This document shows, piece by piece, positions 57,791 to 64,000 of a stretch of DNA of 64,000 nt. Positions within the stretch are counted from its first letter, which is position 1. Each line of letters opens with the position of its first letter. Source of the DNA: Cladorrhinum sp. PSN259. Taxonomy: Eukaryota > Ascomycota > Sordariomycetes > Sordariales > Podosporaceae. The notes beneath the pieces were generated by a model that saw only the letters and a program-made list of their open reading frames with translations, did not search any database and was not told where the DNA came from. The DNA is taken from positions 62,001-126,000 of the forward strand of contig MU867112.1 of assembly GCA_033725935.1 (NCBI GenBank), written 5' to 3'. A program made the position numbers and the translations under genes.

Positions 57791-58921
57791 GTGTCGAGTC
57801 AAGCACTGGTCATTCTAGCAGTCGATGTCAACACTGGGCACGATTCTTGCGCTGGAGTCTTTGTTGTTGCGCCCTCAACAGAGCCAGCAACCCAGCCCAC
57901 ACCTCCTGCAACCAACCGCAAAGCCCTTTTCTGTCAACTGTCTTCAAACAAGGCCTGTCCCTGCAACTCATTCACAGGGCGGTATTTGTGGTGTCAAACT
58001 CATTTGCTGCATCTTGGCCCAAGAATGCCCCTGCTGTTGTCTTGTCATCTCCTTGTCCGTATGCGCTCTGAGGCCAGAGTGCCAGAATATGACCGTCTCA
58101 CTTGCCCTCGGTTTCAGGTTCTTTTTACCTTTGGACCCGCCCTGTCATCTGGTTGCGGGCGAGGGTAGTATGTCAACTGTGCTCGCGTTCTTCTTTGACC
58201 GTCTCACAACCATCAGGGCACTGTTGATCGAGGGGAAATTGCCGTAGAGGTTGAGCCCTTGGTCTCGCCCGAAGCGAGAGCTTTCAAGAGCCACAATCAT
58301 CAGAGTAGTAGTTACTCAACGAGAACCCTGTGATATGGAGCAGCCACCAAACACTGACCCCCTCAGCTGCCACCTTTACACACCCAAATCAAATGCTGAA
58401 ACTATTTACCGCCATTTCACCATCACTTCTCACATTATTTTTTCAAGTTGACGGTCCAAAGGGCGGTGGGAAGGGCCACCTAAGCACTTCAACTCGCGGG
58501 CAAGTCGACTACCTGGATCCCCAGACAAAGAAGGTGCATCGAGAACGGCGGGTGGTGGACAGAGACTGTCTTCCGGGGCTGCATGACATTGCATACCGGC
58601 GACCAAGGGAAAAAGAGAAGCTCTTCTTGGGTTCCTTGTCGTTGGGTGCCAGCACCAAGAAGTCCCCGTCAGATTGCGAGGCCACTGCGAGGGCTTTGTT
58701 GTTTGCGAGCTGAAAAAGGGCTTGGTTTTCTGGAAATCCAGTTCTCCAGCCACAAGCACCCTGTCTGACTTTGACCAATTGTGTTCCCTCCCTCCAGTCA
58801 TCAGAGAGAAAGAGAGAGAGAGAGAAAGAATATCCCCTTATTTACCCCTCCCATTCCTCTCCTGCCAGTTGAAGTGGTGACGGCGGGTACGCTAAACATC
58901 TTCACCAAGTCTTCACCCACA

Positions 58922-61161
58922 ATGCTCTCTTTAGCATCCATTCTTAACCCAGAGGAGCCTTCTCGGGCTTCTTCATCCCAGTCTCCACCTCGATCCATCT
59001 CCAGCTCCCATTTTTCTTCTCGCCCAGTCGTTGAGGGTTCCTCGCCAGCCGCGGCGGCAGCGAGGCCGTCAAGCAACAACGCCAACACTACGCTTGCTAC
59101 GGTTGAGCACCCTTCCAGGGGCTATCCCAGATCCAGACCAAGGGGCGGCGCCAATTTTGAGCCTTTCGAGAACCTCGATTCCGATTCACTCATGGAGGTG
59201 CGGAGATTCGACGTCTTTCCCTTCGGCCGAATAATGGACACTGCCCGTCGGATACCGTACAACAGCAGCAAGAAGGACTTTTATCAAAAGACGGGCCGGG
59301 AAAGCTTCGATGGTAAGACTGAAAAGAAGGAGCAGACCCATAACACCCAAGTACTGACCTTTGCAAGTGATCCATTATGAATTCAAACTTCCAAAGATGA
59401 ACGACAAGACCGTTTACACCGTCATGTGGGACTATAGCGTTGGCCTCGTCCGCATGACCCCTTTCTTCAAGTGTCTTGAGTATAGCAAGGTTTGTCCCAT
59501 TCTCTCCTGCTTCAAGAAGACAAAAATAGAAGCGTTGCTGACTCGACCAGACAACGCCTGCAAAGATGCTCAACCTAAATCCGGGGCTCAAGGACATCAC
59601 TTATAGCATTACGGGTGGTTCCATCAAAGCACAAGGTGCGTCAACGTCATGCACGATCCTTCAGGCACCTGCATATATGCTAATGTATCATGCAGGATAT
59701 TGGATGCCCTACGACTGCGCCAAGGCCGTTTGTGCAACATTCTGCTACAAGATCGCCGGCGCTCTTATCCCGCTATTTGGCCCAGATTTCCCATCGCTTT
59801 GTGTCCCTGACGGTGCCCCGGGCTTTAAACATATGGTGATTGATCAAGCCATCGTCGCCCAAGCCAAACGAGAGACTGCTCGGATTTGCCTGTTCCCCAG
59901 ACCATGCGGTGGCCCTTTACCCAGCCCGACACCCTCGGGAACCATCAGCCCCAGGCCTTCTCAACGTTCGATACAACGAGCTGTCGATGCTTATGAGTAC
60001 CGCCGGGATGACTACGATAGACAGAATCGCATGCTTCTCAGCCCCTACGGTCCAGAGTCGGATTTCGATTATCGCTCCCCTCCTCCAGCCGACTTATATG
60101 GAAGGAGCATGTTTGGGGTTATTCCACCCATGAGGAGTCTGAGAGGTCCGCCACCGACATCAGCAACTCGTGCGCCATTACAACCCCCTAGGGCATGGAC
60201 GGCAGTGAATCACCACCAGCTCCACCGCGACCATCATACGCACCATCCAACAAGTCGTCCAAATTCCTTTGCTGATGATGATTCTCCCAACAACATGTTG
60301 GAAAGCGGGAGCAGTCGGTGGCTTACCGCCGTCCCAAGATCTCAGACCCCTTTTGCTTATGGTAGACGGGCACCACCACCACCACCACCACCCCGTTCTT
60401 CCAATCGGCTTTCTGACTTTGCTACCATACCATCTGCCTTGCCGACTCCTGTGCTCCCGCCTATCCGCGGTTATCATGACAGGTACGGCAGCGTTCACCA
60501 CAGCATCAGCGTTAGTACTAGCAACAAACGATCCCTTGATCAGATGGATGACGGGATCAACACTACCGCAAGAACAGGCAACACAAGTACTTGTGCCAAA
60601 CGTTCTTTTGATCATCAAACTGAGGACGACAAGGCAAATATTAACACTAGTGCTAATATTAGTGTCAACAACAGTAAACGCTCGTTCGATCATAAGACGG
60701 ACACCGATACGGCCAGTAGCCACTCTAAATACGACGAGGATGATGGTGGTACTACTCATCACATGAAACAATCCGCCCCTCCCACGCCTACTCCTCCTTC
60801 GCTTTCTCATCCTTCTCCTCCTACTTGCTCAAATTCTTCGCCTTGCTCATCTTCTTCGTCTTTATCCTCTCCGTCATCATCTTTCTCTGCTTCGCCGTCA
60901 TCAGCACCGGCACAAATCAAGAGGCCGGCAAATGAAGCGGACGCAGCGATGATGTTGATCCAGCTGAAGGTTGGGCCCAAGCAGGAGAATGATGAGCATG
61001 AAGAGATGCCCGACGTTAAGGAGAGCTCCCAGCAAAAGATCGTATCGACGCCACCGCGCTTGCATGTTAAAACGAGGACCCCATTGCCTGGGAGCAGGGA
61101 CAGGGTTGGGGACCGGGATAGGGAGAGGGCGGTTAAGAGGTTGAGGAGGACTTTGGTATGA
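58922..61161 (+). CDS. APSES-domain transcription factor, Xbp1-like
   Basis: Four exons, 58922-59312, 59368-59489, 59551-59635 and 59696-61161, giving 687 aa. The start is MLSLASILNPEEPS. Residues about 100-230 form an APSES (KilA-N) DNA-binding domain: FPFGRIMDTARRIPYN, VMWDYSVGLVRMTPFFKC, SKTTPAKMLNLNPGLKDI, SITGGSIKAQGYWMPYDCAKAV, and an ALIPLFGPDFPSLCVP close. Each small exon joins in phase within the domain, which confirms the splice model. The rest is low-complexity (Pro, Ser, His and Asp-rich), with a repeated KRSFDH/KRSLDQ motif at three places and a basic end (DRERAVKRLRRTLV). The form matches the Xbp1 branch of APSES proteins rather than StuA or Mbp1, since no ankyrin repeats follow. 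Yeast Xbp1 is a stress-induced repressor. The role here is inferred from family. Confidence 0.87.
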
Positions 61162-61441
61162 TGACATGGATGGTTGTCAGAGAAAGAGAAAGATAAAATA
61201 AACCGAGTTAGATGGCGTTCAAGGGTTTTGTTTTACGGGCATCACCACTCAGTATCTTTTTACGATATCTTCACATTTCCTTTTTTCAGGGTTGGTGTTG
61301 CATTTGCAAAGGAAAATAAAAACGAGATGGAAAGGTGGTGGGATACTGGAGTAAGTTACGGTTTTTCGTTCGTCTTTGGATGAGTTGACTGGAGTATTGG
61401 TATGGGCAACTTTGGCGCAGGGGCTAGGGATAGGAGATAGA

Positions 61442-61500
61442 TGGGGGGGGGGGGGGGGGGGGGGGGGGGGCGGGGGTGGGGGGGGGGTGGGGGTGGGTTG
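61442..61500. repeat. Poly(G) tract left of the gap
   Basis: A run of about 30 G followed by GGGGG blocks separated by single C or T. Such a tract can form quadruplexes and commonly stops sequencing or assembly. Confidence 0.9.
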
Positions 61501-61516
61501 CGTAAGCCCAGAGCAG

Positions 61517-61893
61517 NNNNNNNNNNNNNNNNNNNNNNNNNNNNNNNNNNNNNNNNNNNNNNNNNNNNNNNNNNNNNNNNNNNNNNNNNNNNNNNNNNNN
61601 NNNNNNNNNNNNNNNNNNNNNNNNNNNNNNNNNNNNNNNNNNNNNNNNNNNNNNNNNNNNNNNNNNNNNNNNNNNNNNNNNNNNNNNNNNNNNNNNNNNN
61701 NNNNNNNNNNNNNNNNNNNNNNNNNNNNNNNNNNNNNNNNNNNNNNNNNNNNNNNNNNNNNNNNNNNNNNNNNNNNNNNNNNNNNNNNNNNNNNNNNNNN
61801 NNNNNNNNNNNNNNNNNNNNNNNNNNNNNNNNNNNNNNNNNNNNNNNNNNNNNNNNNNNNNNNNNNNNNNNNNNNNNNNNNNNNNNNNNNNNN
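61517..61893. other. Assembly gap (377 N)
   Basis: A run of undetermined bases. It lies between a G-rich tract on the left and a C-rich tract on the right. All reading frames crossing it are meaningless. Confidence 1.
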
Positions 61894-61956
61894 GTGCTGT
61901 GGGGTCGGGGCTAGACTCAAAACACAACACACCCATGTACCACAAAAAAAAAAAAA

Positions 61957-61990
61957 ACCCCCCCCCCCACACCCCCCCCCCCCCACCCCA

Positions 61991-62018
<28 letters not shown>
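61957..62018. repeat. Poly(C) tract right of the gap
   Basis: About 60 bases that are almost all C, interrupted by a few A, preceded by a run of 13 A. It is the reverse-complement type of the tract left of the gap. Confidence 0.9.
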
Positions 62019-62021
<3 letters not shown>

Positions 62022-63142
62022 TTACAAACTTCGAAGCCGGTTCATTGTCATGCCCTGTTTATGCGGCATTTAAATATTATATATCCAGGACGTCTGATAT
62101 TTGGCAGGGCTAATTAAGACCTGGGCGATGACGGCGACGACGGCGGCGAAGAAGTAAGAAGGTCTTGTACTCTACAAATCTAATGCTTTAAACATTTATT
62201 AGCGCGGTACACACACGGCTCAATTCATTCACACTTTTCCTACGCCTATTTTCACTTGTTTATGTATACGCCTATTCAAAGCTTCTTCTGTTGATGTATC
62301 ATTCCTGACTTTCCTTTCTACGCATTGCGCATGGATATCGCCCCGGGACCTACATAGGTAATTTCCTTCTACCAGATACCATCTTTTAATTTGCAATTTT
62401 CTAAACAGCCACTTACGGGTTTATATTTTTTTTTTTTTAATTCAGCTTTTTATACCTTTGTTTTCTGTCCATTGATGGTTTTTTATTCGGGAGGGGGGCA
62501 TGTAATACTGAGCTACATAAAACGGAGGAGGGGCTGCAGTCTTTGGTTACACCTGATAATTATTAGAAAATGTTTGAAATAAGAAGCGGATAAGGTGGTC
62601 AAAGTTGAAGGTTTTTCGCAGAAGCTATGTGTATGGAGTTATGTGAATGGAGGTATGGCATGGAAGGTAGTTGTATGGAACTGCCATTTGTTATTGAGAA
62701 TCTGTTATTGATGATTTGTTGGTAGTGGTGATGGTGATAGTGGTGGTGGCGGGATGGGTACCTTTCTTTGGTGTTGAGGGAGTTTGTTATGAGAGCAGGA
62801 AAACTTAAATATGACACTGGGCTCATTTAAATTTGAGGGAAAGAATTTGGAAGCACGGTAGGTAGGTAGGTAGGTAATGCAAGTTTTGAATGCTCATGAC
62901 ATTTTGTCGCTTTTGAGTGGATGTAGAGATTCGATATTGGATAAAAATTTCATTTAATGCAAGATGGGGAGATAATAGTTTTGAGATATTTTGTAGATCT
63001 GTTCATGTCTACAATAAAATAACCATGTTCAAGCAAGTAATAAAGCAATTTTGGATTAGAATGCTTTGTCCAAGGGCTTAAGCTGTCTCTTCTCAGGGGC
63101 CGCGTCCTTCTCAAATGTCTTTTTGCTCAGAGGGTTCACTTT

Positions 63143-63349
63143 TCACGACCCTTTCCCTTGCTTGATGTGCTTGGCTCGGTCGAATTTTCTTCCACCGGCT
63201 ACTATGAACATCAGGAGACAAAGTGCAAGTAAAGGAGGTATGATAATAAGCTTTGTATAACCAAAGGACTTGCTATCAAGGATCCCCGACCCCAAGAAGG
63301 ATAGGTACTGGGGATATTTATAGTACCCAAAATTTAAACATAGTTGCAT
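63143..63349 (-). CDS. Possible small single-pass membrane protein
   Basis: An ATG-started frame of 68 codons on the minus strand. It has one strong hydrophobic stretch, KLIIIPPLLALCLLMFIVAG, followed by a basic tail (GRKFDRAKHIKQGKG), which would fit an N-out single-pass topology. The frame ends in TGA, and the same frame stays open for another 28 codons (KVNPLSKKTF and onward to PLDKAF). No homology is recognised. A TATAAATA sequence lies within the first codons, which argues that this DNA may instead be a promoter. Low confidence. Confidence 0.2.
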   Translation of the reverse strand: MQLCLNFGYYKYPQYLSFLGSGILDSKSFGYTKLIIIPPLLALCLLMFIVAGGRKFDRAKHIKQGKGS

Positions 63350-63397
63350 AGTCTCTGAGTTGTTAAACTCCCATGACTAAACGACCACAATGAGCCA

Positions 63398-63662
63398 TCA
63401 GTGCCCCCTGTAGTGCGAACATGTACTGGATTTGCACTTGTTACTGACATAGTCCGTAACATTACTCGTGGTCGTGCACGCCTTCTTCTTTCCCTTGTCA
63501 TCGTAGCCTTTAAATGATGAAATAACTATTGTCAGTTTATTTTTATTGCCCCAGGTGTACCAAAAGAGAAGCTAATCTGGTCATCAAAGACTCACAGAAG
63601 CTGTTACTAGTACTGATCCACGCCAAGCACTCGGTGCAATAATTGTGAGTTGCAGTGCACAT
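63398..63662 (-). CDS. Putative small cysteine-rich protein
   Basis: Two proposed exons on the minus strand, 63662-63596 and 63507-63398, giving 58 aa with seven Cys (positions 2, 9, 12, 23, 33, 47, 52). The first exon begins MCTATHNYCTEC and ends in a T before a GTGAGT donor; the second starts after TTTAAAG and restores Cys23. A CTGAC branch site lies inside the 88-nt intron. A TATATAG element is about 165 bases upstream. There is no signal peptide, so the product would be cytosolic. Small 'MC...C..C' proteins of this kind are numerous and uncharacterised in Pezizomycotina. It is too short for ORF-based gene finding, so it rests on splice and Cys pattern only. Confidence 0.4.
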
Positions 63663-64000
63663 CTTCAAGTAAAGTTTGAGATTATTGGTATTTTTTGTTG
63701 TTGTTAAATCAGGGTCTGACGTGAGATGACTTCAAAAGAGGAGTTATTGTTGCTGAATCTCAGTCAAAGGGTGGATTGGTCATGTAGAAGCTGCTATCCT
63801 GAACACTTATGAGGAGCAGCCAACACTATATACCTCAATTCCCGACTGATGTTTCAGTATCAACATATTCTATGACATGTTTATGTAGTGCCATGTCACT
63901 TCATATATCGATTGCCTTGTTAAAATCTAGCGGCGGTGATCGATCGCCAAAGTCCAGGCATGAAGCTTCGGACAACGATTACAACAAACCAGACGCCGTA
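63663..64000. other. Right-edge intergenic sequence
   Basis: 338 bp upstream of the proposed small cysteine-rich gene, including its TATA-like element at 63824-63834. Nothing else was recognised. Confidence 0.5.

Larger units (their letters stand above)
55195..58921. other. Long divergent region, topoisomerase II and APSES gene
   Basis: 3.7 kb. Next to the topoisomerase are ACGCG clusters (separate entry). From about 55900 to 58700 the composition is near genic average, but frames are broken and only faint protein-like relics appear (minus strand about 57540-57790). A run of GA dinucleotides lies near 58805-58826. The last 100 bases are CT-rich, as expected of a leader. Confidence 0.5.
61162..63397. 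other. Right-hand intergenic region including assembly gap
   Basis: 2.2 kb around and after the N gap. The sequence is AT-rich from 62000 on, with GTAG repeats near 62858-62876. One small membrane-type frame on the minus strand (63143-63349) is listed separately. Frames running through the gap are artefacts. Confidence 0.6.

Noticed and set aside
61249..62113. Long frames through the N run
   Set aside because: Undetermined bases translate as X and make false frames.

Overview
The window is nuclear DNA of a filamentous ascomycete, most likely one of the Sordariaceae (Neurospora/Sordaria type). The evidence is short introns of about 50-100 nt with GTANGT donors and CTAAC/CTGAC branch sites, compact intron-poor genes, many poly(T)/poly(A) runs and TAGG/GTAT microsatellites, and protein sequences of Pezizomycotina type (an APSES regulator, a fungal MscL, a Dfg5-type GH76, a CE16 GDSL esterase). 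I saw no transposon, CRISPR array or bacterial-style operon. A 377-base run of N at 61517-61893 marks an assembly gap.

Layout. 1-13275 is a 13 kb stretch with no gene I can support. It carries microsatellites, a homopurine tract, a 9-bp minisatellite, a GAA run and, at about 11225-12620, a degenerate tandem array with a period near 140 bp. 13276-25135 holds three minus-strand genes: a reticulon, a Gyp5-like TBC RabGAP, and a glutamine-rich protein with an SS18/SSXT-like domain. 26498-31872 holds a secreted GDSL esterase (minus), histidinol-phosphate aminotransferase (plus, with TGACTC elements upstream) and a GH76/Dfg5-like mannanase (minus). 33408-40451 is a cell-surface cluster: two divergent tandem paralogues with signal peptides and GPI-type tails, an MscL-type mechanosensitive channel with a C-terminal zinc ribbon, and a cysteine-rich GPI protein. 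42134-48885 holds an intron-containing tRNA-Phe, the ArfGAP Glo3, Tim21 (divergent from Glo3 over 424 bp), a BTB-plus-bromodomain protein and tRNA-Cys. 49590-55194 is DNA topoisomerase II. 58922-61161 is an APSES-domain regulator of Xbp1 type. After the gap, I propose one small cysteine-rich gene near 63.4-63.7 kb.

How they relate. The genes are mostly unrelated housekeeping functions. Loose themes are the secretory system (reticulon, Rab GAP, ArfGAP), the wall and cell surface (Dfg5-like, three GPI-type proteins, CE16, MscL), and chromatin or transcription (SSXT-like protein, BTB-bromodomain protein, Top2, APSES factor).

All exon structures were derived by hand from reading frame, splice-site consensus and family continuity. 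The least certain points are the start of the TBC protein, the third exon of the first GPI-type paralogue, and the small gene near the right end. The observations most worth a second look are the degenerate 140-bp array, the BTB-bromodomain fusion whose bromodomain has Trp at the usual acetyl-lysine Asn position, and the GPI-type paralogue pair.
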